NCBI GenBank assembly: GCA_002803225.1 | Contig: NXFV01001784.1 | Coordinates: 1 to 64,000 of the forward strand | Length of the DNA: 64,000 nucleotides | DNA from: Gamarada debralockiae | Lineage: Eukaryota; Ascomycota; Leotiomycetes; Helotiales; Hyphodiscaceae | Reading direction: 5' to 3' | In this document: positions 55,974 through 64,000 of the stretch, in pieces | How the letters are laid out: each line of letters opens with the position of its first letter | How positions within the stretch are numbered: the stretch's first letter is position 1 | Notes under the pieces: generated by a model | The model's input: only the letters and a program-made list of their open reading frames with translations | The model's database searches: none | Told to the model about the DNA's origin: nothing | Position numbers and translations under genes: made by a program

Positions 55974-56530
55974 TCACCAGCAACCCAACACAGCACCCGC
56001 AATACACGCTGGAACGCCCAAACTCGTACTCGCTCCCTTAGAACTCGAAGCCGCAGGACTTGCACTGGTCGAAGATGTCGAATCATCCGCCGCTGTTGGA
56101 GTAGAAGTACCTAATAGAGATAAACACAGGCTCAAGTTATTAGGCACTGAATCAGGGGGTTGTCCAGGCGATTAAGAATCGTTCAGAATAGCTGAACGAT
56201 TGGACTGACCTGTTGGATTTGATGATAACGCATCCCAAGAAGAGCCTGTTTCGAGAGGTGAGTCAATTAGTCGTACCCAAGAAGGACGCGACCACTTTGG
56301 AAGTCGCCACGGTCCAGTAAGAAATAGTCGCAACAGGATCCTACAACTTGTATTGTACTGAAGTACTCCAATAGCTCGACGTCATGGTGGCGTACGTGTA
56401 ATTCTTCTTGTCCGTTGGGATGATCACTGTTATTGTTTTGACAGGGACCGTACCCGAGGATATGATGTAAAGAATGCGAGACTCCGTAATTTTATTAGTA
56501 GAAGAAGGGAGCGGAGGTGTTGCCAGGTAG
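55974..56530 (-). pseudogene. Ser/Thr-rich GPI-anchored secreted protein, probably broken
   Basis: On the minus strand one frame reads SSGTVPVKTITVIIPTDKKN, YTYATMTSSYWSTSVQYKL, a TAG at about 56342-56344, then DPVATISYWTVATSKVVASF and LGTT. A further part (56111-55974) reads STPTAADDSTSSTSASPAAS, then LGVPACIAGAVLGCW*. A Ser/Ala-rich tail with a terminal hydrophobic segment is the layout of a GPI-anchoring signal. GT donors and AG acceptors between the parts (for example GTACGA near 56265 and acceptor before GSSWDALSSN) make a spliced gene plausible, but the TAG breaks it unless an intron removes it. No start codon or signal peptide was located. Confidence 0.42.
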
Positions 56531-56634
56531 ATGAAAAGATAGAGAAACTTGTGTATGGCGCTGGAGCTGAAGGCTTGCCCGTCTTTGTGGATACTTCTGG
56601 AGCAGATTGTTAGCTGGACCCTTTCAAGAGGTTA

Positions 56635-56809
56635 TCAATCGTTCAGACGTAGACAACGAATGGGACAGATGACGAGACAGTTCTTGGGATCCGAAGGACA
56701 TCAATCGTTGGGAGTTAGACAACGAACGTGACAGATGATAATAAGGTGCTCGGATCAAGAGATTGTCAATCGTTGAGGCTTAGTCAACGAATGATTGGAT
56801 GGGGAGGAC
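56635..56809. repeat. ~66-bp tandem repeat, 2.6 copies
   Basis: Units start TCAATCGTT at 56635, 56701 and 56766. Each contains a CGTTG-like word and, 6-8 bases on, TTAGACAACGAA, so each unit can form a small CGTTG/CAACG stem. Unit 2 and unit 1 share ACGAA.GTGACAGATGA-like sequence. Period 66 then 65 bp. Lies between two gene relics. Confidence 0.75.
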
Positions 56810-56855
56810 AAACCAGTCGTTAAGCTTGGAGACGTGGTCGGCTGGATTGAATATG

Positions 56856-57950
56856 CTAGCGATGACGAAGATAGAGTAGACTTGATGCTCGCCTCTTCAG
56901 CTTGAACAACCCGGAGCCAAGAGTGGGTAAGAGCACATTGCCCTCAATCAACCAGCCATTGGTAGGACCTGGGCAAGTAGGCGCAAAGAAAGAAGGTGAG
57001 GACAAATCTTCCGCGGCACCGGATGGATTGATGTTTTTCCATTGACCAGCGAGGTTATTGTAGTCAGGCTGAATAGGTATCGGAGCGGCACTACAGATTT
57101 GGCCATTTGAATAGGTGACTAGTCCGCAATCGTTCGCCTCCTGGACCCATTCGTAGATGATTGAGCCTGACCTTGTATCGATCATGTTTGGGCCGAAGAT
57201 AGCAGCTTGATCTTCGAATGTGCGCGGTGGAGCGGCGTTGCAGCCTGTCTCGGAGAAGAAGATCGGGATGCCGTATCTTCTGCCATTGCTTGAAGATTGC
57301 TGTATCCAGAGGTCTCGTAGGTTGCCTCACCACACCACTGGTAAGCGTTCAAGCCGTAGAAATCGATGGACTGGCTGTAATTGTCACCTCATGCGAGGTA
57401 GTTCTGCAATTCAGGCCGAAGTTGGGCAATATCAGCAGCTGAGTATCCGATGGGTCCGGTACGTAATTCTTCGAAGCCATGTAGCTCTTCATGTCGGCAG
57501 TCGCGGCCTTGATATATGGTACAGCGATCGAGCATCAGCTGTATTGATGACTTCGTTTTCGACCTAGAATCCTGCCATCTTGTCGTATTTCATGAATGTG
57601 TCCATAACATTTGTGAAGTAGCCAAGTTGAGTCTTATTCCATGTTGGATTGGTCTGGTCGATTTCGGTGGTGAAGGTATCGTGATCAAGCCAAATGTAGA
57701 TTCCCTTGTCGGCAAACGCTGACATACAGCCATCGTGGTTGGCAGATGGATCGACGTGATAGACTCGAATTGAGTTCGTGCCAATTGAGACCTTGGATTC
57801 AGCATCGGAGGTGCATTGCGTAGGATGTTGGGGGGTGCCTTGGTACGCAACACCTGCAAGGAGTCAGCTTTGAATCAAAAGGATGTCATCACGTGACGGG
57901 TACCTTGATGAAGAATTTTGACCATCAGCGAAGAATCTGGCATACTTATT
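56856..57950 (-). pseudogene. GH72 beta-1,3-glucanosyltransferase (GAS/GEL type) pseudogene
   Basis: Once a GPI-anchored cell-wall glucan-remodelling enzyme. Pieces on the minus strand: FADGQ then FFIK (about 57935-57905, with a one-base shift), an intron ending CTTGCAG at 57858, then VAYQGTPQHPTQCTSDAESK, SIRVYHVDPSANHDGCMSAF, YIWLDHDTFTTEIDQTNPTW and VMDTFMKYDKMAGF followed by TAG (57564-57566) where W is expected. The NE of the acid/base motif reads VENEVINTA, shifted but recognisable. DNYSQSIDFYGLNAYQWCGE follows a TGA at 57389-57391. FFSETGC and SIIYEWVQEANDCGL survive in further frames, and PNMIDTRSGS carries W to R. Two nonsense codons and several frameshifts. The signal peptide is missing: the 5' end stops at about 57950, where another gene fragment begins on the opposite strand. 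Confidence 0.85.
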
Positions 57951-58541
57951 GATATTAGTAGCAATAGGGGGACAGATCTTGAGAGCTTCAAGAAGCAGTT
58001 CCCGGCCGGAAAGGGGGGCTTGGTGGTGCAGGATTGCCGCAAGTCATTGACGATATAATGATATTGGATGAGAGTATTGTGAGGATGAAACATGATTTCT
58101 TCACTCCTCAACCTGTCAAAGGGTCAGCCCTTTCCCACTTGCTGACTTTTCTTTTCCTCCCCCAGCCACTTTTCGTCCTTACTTCCTCTTTTACTAACAC
58201 ACATGGCCAGGAGCTCACGCATACTGCGTTACATTCTACACGACCACTCCAGCCTCGTTTGCCGCACCATTCTCTCGCACATCGCAGCAGCCATGAAGCC
58301 AGGCTACTCCAAACTCCTGATCTTTGAATACATCCTGCCCGATGCTGGGGCTGCACTTTTCCCAAGCTTGCTGGATATCAACATGCTGGCATTGTTGAAT
58401 GGCATGGAGAGGACGGAGACGCAATGGAAAGAATTACTTGGGAGTGTTGGACTTGAGGTTGTGAAATTTTGGTATAATGGGGGTGACAGGGATCAAGAGG
58501 GGTTGATTGAGGCGAGGTTGATTGGGAGAGGAGTTGAGTAG
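57945..58541 (+). pseudogene. O-methyltransferase, 5'-truncated and frameshifted
   Basis: C-terminal half of a fungal plant-type O-methyltransferase (Methyltransf_2), usually of secondary metabolism. Pieces: RGTDLESFKKQFPAGKGGLV followed by VQD (58000), a one-base loss, LPQVIDDI...LDESIVRMKHDFFTPQPVKG (58030-58122), an intron from GTCAGC (58123) to GGCCAG (58209), then LRYILHDH-SSLVCRTILSHI after a further shift, AAAMKPGYSKLLIFEYILPD, PSLLDINMLALLNGMERTET and a normal end at 58541. The SAM-binding domain's first half and the dimerisation domain are missing. Two frameshifts. The truncation coincides with the truncated 5' end of the GH72 relic. Confidence 0.75.
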
Positions 58542-58692
58542 GGGATCCTAGTACGAAGAATAATAGATGATTCGCTGGCGATACGGAGTGGGGTGCTTTG
58601 TGGTTGAAACTTGCTTAAAGATATTAACAGATGGGAGCTCGCTTGGGAGAATTCGCTTTCGTTTGGCTGCTATGAAGTCATGTAAAATTAGT

Positions 58693-59028
58693 CTAGTGAG
58701 CTCTCACCATTTCAATTGGTAGGACATTAATACAAATTACAGAATAATCGCTTTCCTCTGGTAAACGATTGTGGCCGGTGGACATGTTGTCGGCGGATGT
58801 CAAACCCAAATCATTCTCCCGGGGTGATGGATCATCCTCGAGTTCAGGAGCTGCAAGCTTCGAGAGTCGCTTGAGAATGGATTCTAGCCCAGAGACCTCA
58901 TTTATGATGTTGTTGACATCTGAGGGCCCATTCTTGACCTTGTCCACGCAGTCTGCGCAACTGGTAAGGACAGTGTTGCTGAGCTTGATTAGGGAGACGA
59001 TGGATAGTGTGAGAGCGAGTTCAGCCAT
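58693..59028 (-). CDS. Orphan STAND/NLR N-terminal domain
   Basis: 111 codons starting MAELALTLSIVSLIKLSNTV, then DCVDKVKNGPSDVNNIINEV and SGLESILKRLSKLAAPELED. This is the pattern of the N-terminal helical domain of fungal STAND/NACHT proteins (hydrophobic first helix, V-K-x-[AG]-P-x-D-[VI] motif, leucine-rich second helix). It then runs into DYSVICINVLPIEMVRAH*, possibly intronic sequence after a GTAATT donor. No NACHT or ankyrin exon follows on the minus strand: the next sequence is the O-methyltransferase relic. Either a free-standing N-domain protein or, more likely, the first exon of a gene cut off by rearrangement. Confidence 0.5.
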   Translation of the reverse strand: MAELALTLSIVSLIKLSNTVLTSCADCVDKVKNGPSDVNNIINEVSGLESILKRLSKLAAPELEDDPSPRENDLGLTSADNMSTGHNRLPEESDYSVICINVLPIEMVRAH

Positions 59029-59674
59029 GATCTTATCAATCGACCAGTCGTTTGGGTGATCAATGACGGATGCTTTGGATCCCTAACTGCAATCTGAGTA
59101 AACGTTCATTCGATCGCTGAAGGAGGTTGAGCGTTCAAAGCCGGATGGTTTTCGTAGAAGCCTTCTGTCGATTTCGAATCGCTCATTCGGAATGAACTAT
59201 CAATATGACAGTGTTCAACCTTTGAGCGATGGATTTAAAAGGGTCCTAGTCGCAAGTTTGGAGAGGCTTCTTCGCCAATCCAGGGGTTGTAGCGACAGCC
59301 ACCAGCCTTGGCCACTGCAACTCCTAAACGTTCAGCCTCTTCTGCATTCGATCTTATCATCTTAAAGTAATTAGACTCTAGACTTACCTCCTACGCTAGC
59401 ACTTGAATCATTCACATGACCACTGCATGATTAGACAGTGAATTTCGATTCCTACGATTTCGGCACGCTTTCTTCCAGTGTTACACAAAACCGAAGCCTT
59501 GTGGCTTTGTCACGCCACGGCCGTTGACTCGAACATCAGAGAATGGCGTGATTCATAACGCTTCCACTGGGGACATCAACCCCACGATATATTCTAACCT
59601 CAACCACGAATTTTTGCTGCAGCAAATCTCCACTTTAATTAAATAAGCTTTACTTCCAACAAGGATATGACAAA
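59029..59674. promoter_or_regulatory. Divergent intergenic region
   Basis: About 650 bp upstream of both the orphan STAND domain and the flavodoxin-like gene. No gene or clear operator recognised. Confidence 0.4.
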
Positions 59675-60208
59675 ATGACGATGATCCTCATAACGTACGA
59701 TTCAGCCCATGGCACTACCCAATCAATCGCCGAGCGCATCGAGTCTCAACTAGCAGCTTCCAACGTTGGCGATGTCACCCTCTCACCTATCCACGAGAAC
59801 CCTCACCTCGGAGATTACGATGTCGTTATCATCGGCTCCGCAATCCACAATCGATCTTGGCTATCACCAGCCTCCAGATTCATCAAACTCAACGCGCTAT
59901 TTTTGAAGGAGCTACCAAGGCCAACCTGGGCGTTCAGCGTCGGGATGCCGATAAAGGGAGCGGCAGCAAGAATTGAGGAGAAGAAGATGGAGAAGTGGTT
60001 GAAGAGTTTGATTGATATTAAGGGACATACACTGTTCCAGGGAAGGTGGCAAAAGGGTGATCTTCCGTGGGGACTTGGATGTTTGTTTTCGTGTTTTGGA
60101 GGGAAGATTGAGGATAGGAGGGACTGGGATGCGATTGATAAGTGGACTGGTGGTATTGTGGAAGATTTGAGGGGTTGGAAACCAAATGTGACGACGAGGC
60201 ATTGGTGA
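59675..60208 (+). CDS. Flavodoxin-domain protein
   Basis: Predicted FMN-binding flavodoxin-fold protein, 177 aa, single exon, intact. MTMILITYDSAHGTTQSIAE opens with the beta-strand and phosphate-binding loop (T7-Y-D-S-A-H-G-T-T15). YDVVIIGSAIHNRSWLSPAS (48-67) is the second FMN loop and resembles the Flavodoxin_5 group (HemG protoporphyrinogen oxidase-like). Later comes PTWAFSVGMPIKG, the third strand. The C-terminal part (FQGRWQKGDLPWGLGCLFSC, then DRRDWDAIDKWTGGI) is characteristic of that group. The length is right for a single-domain protein. Start at 59675. The redox partner and substrate are not evident from neighbours. Confidence 0.87.
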   Translation: MTMILITYDSAHGTTQSIAERIESQLAASNVGDVTLSPIHENPHLGDYDVVIIGSAIHNRSWLSPASRFIKLNALFLKELPRPTWAFSVGMPIKGAAARIEEKKMEKWLKSLIDIKGHTLFQGRWQKGDLPWGLGCLFSCFGGKIEDRRDWDAIDKWTGGIVEDLRGWKPNVTTRHW

Positions 60209-60773
60209 ATGGCACCGTTCGTTGCTCAATGCAGGGGATTTTGCAGGAATTGAAGTTCCAGTCGTTGAGTTGATAAAGGATTGGAGTTAATGGTATCTGT
60301 TTGGCGTTTATCGGCGGGAGGATTAGTCGTGTTGATTTTGTAGCTAGTCGGCATTCAACCGATTAACAAGACCTATGCGTATTTCTTCTTCTAGCGAACC
60401 TCCAGGAATTCATGAGATCCTCGTTCCGAATGCATTCTTCAATGCCAACAGAATGATGGTGATCGTGAATGTCCGGTGGATGTAGTAGTCAAGATTCCGT
60501 TGCACAAATACATTGATCTTTTGGCGAGGTTGGGCTGGATTTCCCGCAGTATAAAACAAATTCGTCGATGTTGCAACTTGTTCCCATGAGGTTTGGAATG
60601 CAGGCTGTAGACCAACGACCAATCCGAGGTCTGCGTAGTGGCAACACTTACTGCCCTTGAAAGTTGGTTTTTTGGAGGGGGAGGCATGGCGAATTGACAC
60701 AGTAACAAGATTATATCTCGGGGGATTGACGAGACATACTCGACACACATATTGCATGTCGCAAAAACTGACC
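60209..60773. other. Converging 3' flanks, no gene recognised
   Basis: Between the flavodoxin gene and the transcription factor. Overlapping minus-strand frames (60410-60850) are unsupported. Confidence 0.5.
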
Positions 60774-62557
60774 TCAGACCGTGGCTGGGTCAGCTTTCTC
60801 ATTGATGTACGGCCAATGTTCGGACTCTCGAAACTCGTCCTCAGCAGCAATCAGCAAAGCCTTTGACCTGGCAATTGCAAGACTTGCCCCGGAACAAATT
60901 CCAATCCGCTTCAGCCGCTCTGCAATCCAATACCGTTGAGCTTTTGTCGTCGTATCGAGCATTCCAACCAAGTAGAGCGGCCAGATGAGCATATAACCTC
61001 CCGGAGCGGGCCCAAAATCGTTTTCCCGCCTTCTTTGGTTCGGAAGATCTGGACTCGGGCTGACAGAAATATCGCCCATGATGAACGAATAGCTGTAGCA
61101 TATCTCTTTCGTCATCGTTTTGAGGACATGTCGTGAGTGTTCTAATGCAGATTGCTTCGAGCAGATGAAGAGATTACTGTCTACCATGATCAGAGGCATG
61201 AGCGCAACATGCAATTGTATTCGTGCCGAACGATAAGAAAGCCACATTGAGGCTGCATAGAAATCCGCATACACGTCGTCTTGTTGGTCGAAGCCCGCAT
61301 CCTCTGTGTCGATACCTTGATCTTGTTGCAAGGGAACTGATCTGTAGTTCCAATAAGCCGGAAGGTCATTCGACCAGTCCTTCAACTTTCGATCCATAAG
61401 TAACAGATTCGAGATTTTGTGGCCAGTTGCAGCTTCCGGATGGCTCTTGATCCAAGCTCGGAGGGAGATGAGATCACTGATCAATTCTGCGAGTCGGTTT
61501 GCTGGGATTTCATCGGGGCGTTGAACTGACTCGGCCCATTTTGACCAAGTATAAAGAGAATATGGTATCGATTCACACATCTGACTAAATGATATCAACT
61601 GTCCTAAGAGTCAATTTAGGTCATGCGACGTTTAATGAAGAAACTTACGATGAGTCGCCGGATTTGAAGGAACAACCGGAGTGGCCCCTCTGATTTGAAT
61701 TGTTCTGGTCCGCGAACATTAATCAACTGCGCGACACCGCGGATATGTCGTCTCCAGGAGTCCATAGATGAAGACTTCATAGCCTCTCTGCCTCCGCAAC
61801 TAACAGCCTTGGCCAAAAGTATCAGCTTGAAACCTTGAACAGAGGGGGCGGACTTGCCTCGAATAGTCCCAATAACATTACAGCAGCGAGAGTCTGATCC
61901 GACTTGACCTGCAACGGGTCTGCCAAAGCTTCACTTACCATACGTAGAGCACGGAGATACATCTGCCGAGCAGATGCGCCGACATCTGGCTTCTTTGCCG
62001 CATTCGATAGACTGGCCAGACCGGCGGCTGTGATGACTGTCGAAAGCGCGGCTGGGTGCCCCTCTTCGCGATACAGAGTTGGCAGATACTCCTGAAATCC
62101 ACGAAAGCTACCTGCACCCTTGTTTACATAATTCGTCATGAAAAAGGCAACTCCTTGGTCCTGGATGGACGGATAAAGTTGGCGCTCAATTACAATTGGG
62201 TTGCTTCTTTTGGAGCGCTGATCGCCGGAAGAGAGTAATGGTTGAAATTGCGCCGAGCGGTTAGAACGGGAGCAAACCTTCTGTGCTACAGCGGCAGTCT
62301 CATGCCGGAATATTAAGTCTTCTCTGTAGCCACCGCACTCCCATCCGGCTTTAACGCACTGTGTGCATACAAGTCGAAGTTCATCGCACTATTGTCATTC
62401 GTTCAGTGACTTCCCAAAATGGTTCCTGCAAGCCACCACCCCAGAATATTGAGGACGGAAGCCAAATGGAAAGTCGACATACTCAATAACAAGGAGTTCA
62501 ACGCACCTTAATCTTCCTCTTCCGGCATACAGCACAACCTCGACTTAATGCCACCAT
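60774..62557 (-). CDS. Zn2Cys6 fungal transcription factor
   Basis: Nuclear DNA-binding regulator. Exons join(62557..62507, 62388..61858, 61807..61649, 61598..60774) encode 521 aa with all phases zero. The zinc cluster is complete and split by intron 1: Cys at 8, 11, 18, 25, 28 and 35 (RGCAVCRKRKIK then CDELRLVCTQCVKAGWECGG), spacing C-X2-C-X6-C-X6-C-X2-C-X6-C. The rest is the fungal transcription-factor middle region: VAFFMTNYVNKGAGSFRGFQ, YLPTLY, LSTVITAAGLASLSNA, DSWRRHIRGVAQLINVRGPE, IPYSLYTWSKWAE, GGYMLIWPLYLVGML. Intron 2 starts GCAAGT (GC-AG). The zinc-cluster exon is only 51 bp and is easy to miss. Targets unknown; no cluster around it suggests a pathway. Confidence 0.93.
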
Positions 62558-63204
62558 GACCGCAGATTATCTTAGGATACTGTCTTTCCTATCTGTCCAA
62601 TGTATTCCGTTACGTTCCAGAGAGTACATAAAGAAGCTCCAAGAGGAATCTTTCCCACAAACACCCCATCAAATACCGACAGGAATCAACGGGTTGGCAG
62701 TATGGAGCAGAGGGGAAGGCACCCTGTGGGCATGCCATGCAGGGGTCGGGTTCTAGGGCCGTATCCCTAAGAAATCGAACTTAGTAATATGGCTTCATTC
62801 CGACAAGAAAATCGGATTTAGCAACATAGGCATTAAAAGTAGAGCAACCTCCAATCGCGCTGGGTCAAGTTGACCTGTAGCGCGGAAAGACACGCACGTA
62901 TGATGAACCCCTAGCTCACTTAGCATAAATCCGAGTGACATTGACCTCAAAGACAGCTTCGGCGAGGCAAAAGCGGTGTGACACGCATTCGTGGTGATTT
63001 CGAGTCAGCGGCGACAGAGTTTTATGAAAAGCTTACAGTACGGTTTTTTCGTGAATCTTTGGAGTCACGCGTTGATTGGCTCTTCCGCAGGAGCTACGCA
63101 AATAGGACTAGCTGCTGATTACATAAGTCCCTTTCTCTCTTCGAACCTTTCCCCCGATTGTTCTGTGACCAACAAACCCCAAATCCGAACGACTTTCCAT
63201 CAAA
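62558..63204. promoter_or_regulatory. Upstream region of the transcription factor
   Basis: 650 bp with no gene recognised; promoter of the regulator and 3' flank of the NmrA-like gene. Confidence 0.4.
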
Positions 63205-64000
63205 CTACAACGTTGGAGCTCGAGCTTCCGATTTGAATTGTTTCCTACCAGCTCTATCGCGATAGTCCTTCAAAACAGACCCCCGCTCACCAGTGTATCC
63301 CGTCTTTTCCATCCACTCCTTGACGGTCTTCACTCTCCCTGGCAAAATCTCATCCAACAACTTATAATCCCTGTTCGTCAAGTTATCCTTCCACGTATTG
63401 AAGAATCCCGAGAAGTTCTGTCGAATAGTGAAGAGAGTTGGGTCATCATAGAGAGCCGAGTGGGCGACTTTGACTTCTGGATCGCCCAAAATTCCCAGGT
63501 CGAAGTACTCATCCAAGGTGATATCTTTGTACACGGATTTCTTCCCAGTGACTTCCGTGAAGACGGCTACGAGATCTTTCCATTTGATGTCCTCGGTTGC
63601 AACATGCAATTGGATGCCATTGCTCCTCGAAGGCGTGTCCAGCAACCAGCGTGCATAGGAACCGTAGTCTTTGAGGTAGATCACTGCCGGGGTCAGCATA
63701 TGCTTAATAAAAGAAGGACAGAGTTGAGTGGGATTGAGTGAGCTCTGAGACAATACTGCAATCGAAAGAAATCCAATTCGGAGCCCACTTCGTGAGTAGA
63801 ACTCATGAAATGCAGCCGAAAGGGAAACAACTATTCTGAAAGTTTACTCACGAGGGCAAGCTCCTTCTCCAAGCGGGGCATAAAACACCAATGTACTGGG
63901 ATCACTCGGATCGGGATGTGGTGCCAGCATTTCTGAGAGGCCTTCGATATACAGGCAGGAGGTCAAGACGGACCAAGCCATCGGAGTCGTTGGCTGAGCA
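63205..64000 (-). CDS. NmrA-like NAD(P)-binding protein, partial
   Basis: C-terminal part of an atypical short-chain dehydrogenase of the NmrA/isoflavone-reductase-like family, running off the right edge. Visible exons complement(join(63205..63683, 63852..>64000)); the intron is GTGAGT...CGGCAG. The upstream exon reads TPMAWSVLTSCLYIEGLSEM, then TLVFYAPLGEGACP. The last exon begins with the conserved LIYLKDYGSYARWLLDTPSR and continues NGIQLHVATEDIKWKDLVAV. The C-terminus contains the usual helical end (DEILPGRVKTVKEWMEKTGY) and stops APTL*. The Rossmann GxxGxxG part must lie beyond 64000. Substrate or regulatory partner unknown. Confidence 0.87.

Noticed and set aside
30378..64000. A biosynthetic gene cluster (monooxygenase, methyltransferases, permease, Zn2Cys6 factor)
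   Set aside because: No backbone enzyme (PKS, NRPS, terpene synthase) is present, members are widely spaced, and the monooxygenase and O-methyltransferase are dead.
1..64000. tRNA, rRNA or CRISPR features
   Set aside because: Scanned by eye for B-box-like motifs and regularly spaced repeats; none convincing. A tRNAscan run would be decisive.

Overview
The window reads as nuclear DNA of a filamentous ascomycete (Pezizomycotina; a helotialean/leotiomycete affinity is only my impression). Evidence: genes with several short introns (about 45-215 bp, mostly GT-AG), a Zn2Cys6 regulator, PTH11/rhodopsin-like membrane proteins, fungal HET and NACHT (STAND) genes, and many eroded transposon remnants. 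No rRNA, tRNA, CRISPR or prokaryotic operon structure was recognised. Exon joins were worked out by hand from frame, splice signals and family motifs; they are predictions.

Layout. 0-10 kb: a Tc1/mariner transposase relic, two repeat copies, an intact NACHT gene (1479-5203, -), an unknown 468-aa protein (5800-7206, -) and a small acidic nuclear protein (8036-8805, -). 10-20 kb: an unresolved locus with a 19-bp tandem repeat, a wrecked GH3 beta-glucosidase (11330-13686) abutting an LTR-like element, an intact MFS sugar transporter (14549-16274, -), HET relics and a frameshifted NTF2-like gene. 20-36 kb: ankyrin relic, intact two-FAS1-domain membrane protein (21808-23198, -), a MITE with TA target sites (24100-24493), an intact HET gene (26932-28776, +) bracketed by inverted repeats, a dead FAD monooxygenase (30522-31807), a conserved membrane protein (32455-33753, -) and an SRPBCC protein (34831-35319, +). 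36-48 kb: GH1 relic, intact GH92 alpha-mannosidase (38678-41459, +), LTR and two MITEs, a SAM methyltransferase (43335-44066, -) and an APC-type permease (45757-47672, -). 48-64 kb: two rhodopsin-like (PTH11-type) genes facing each other across a dead HET gene, a GPI-protein relic, a 66-bp tandem repeat, a dead GH72 glucanosyltransferase fused head-to-head to a truncated O-methyltransferase, an orphan STAND N-terminal domain, a flavodoxin-like gene, a Zn2Cys6 transcription factor (60774-62557, -) and an NmrA-like gene running off the right edge.

How it fits together. This looks like an accessory, repeat-rich region: intact housekeeping or nutritional genes alternate with dead copies of gene classes that turn over quickly (HET, plant-cell-wall hydrolases, secondary-metabolism enzymes). 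At least four dead genes carry nonsense codons explainable by C-to-T or G-to-A change (TGG to TGA/TAG, possibly CAA to TAA), as expected of repeat-induced point mutation, beside ordinary frameshifts. The self-recognition genes (one intact NACHT, one intact HET, several relics, one orphan N-terminal domain) are the most notable theme. I did not find a convincing wholly novel system.
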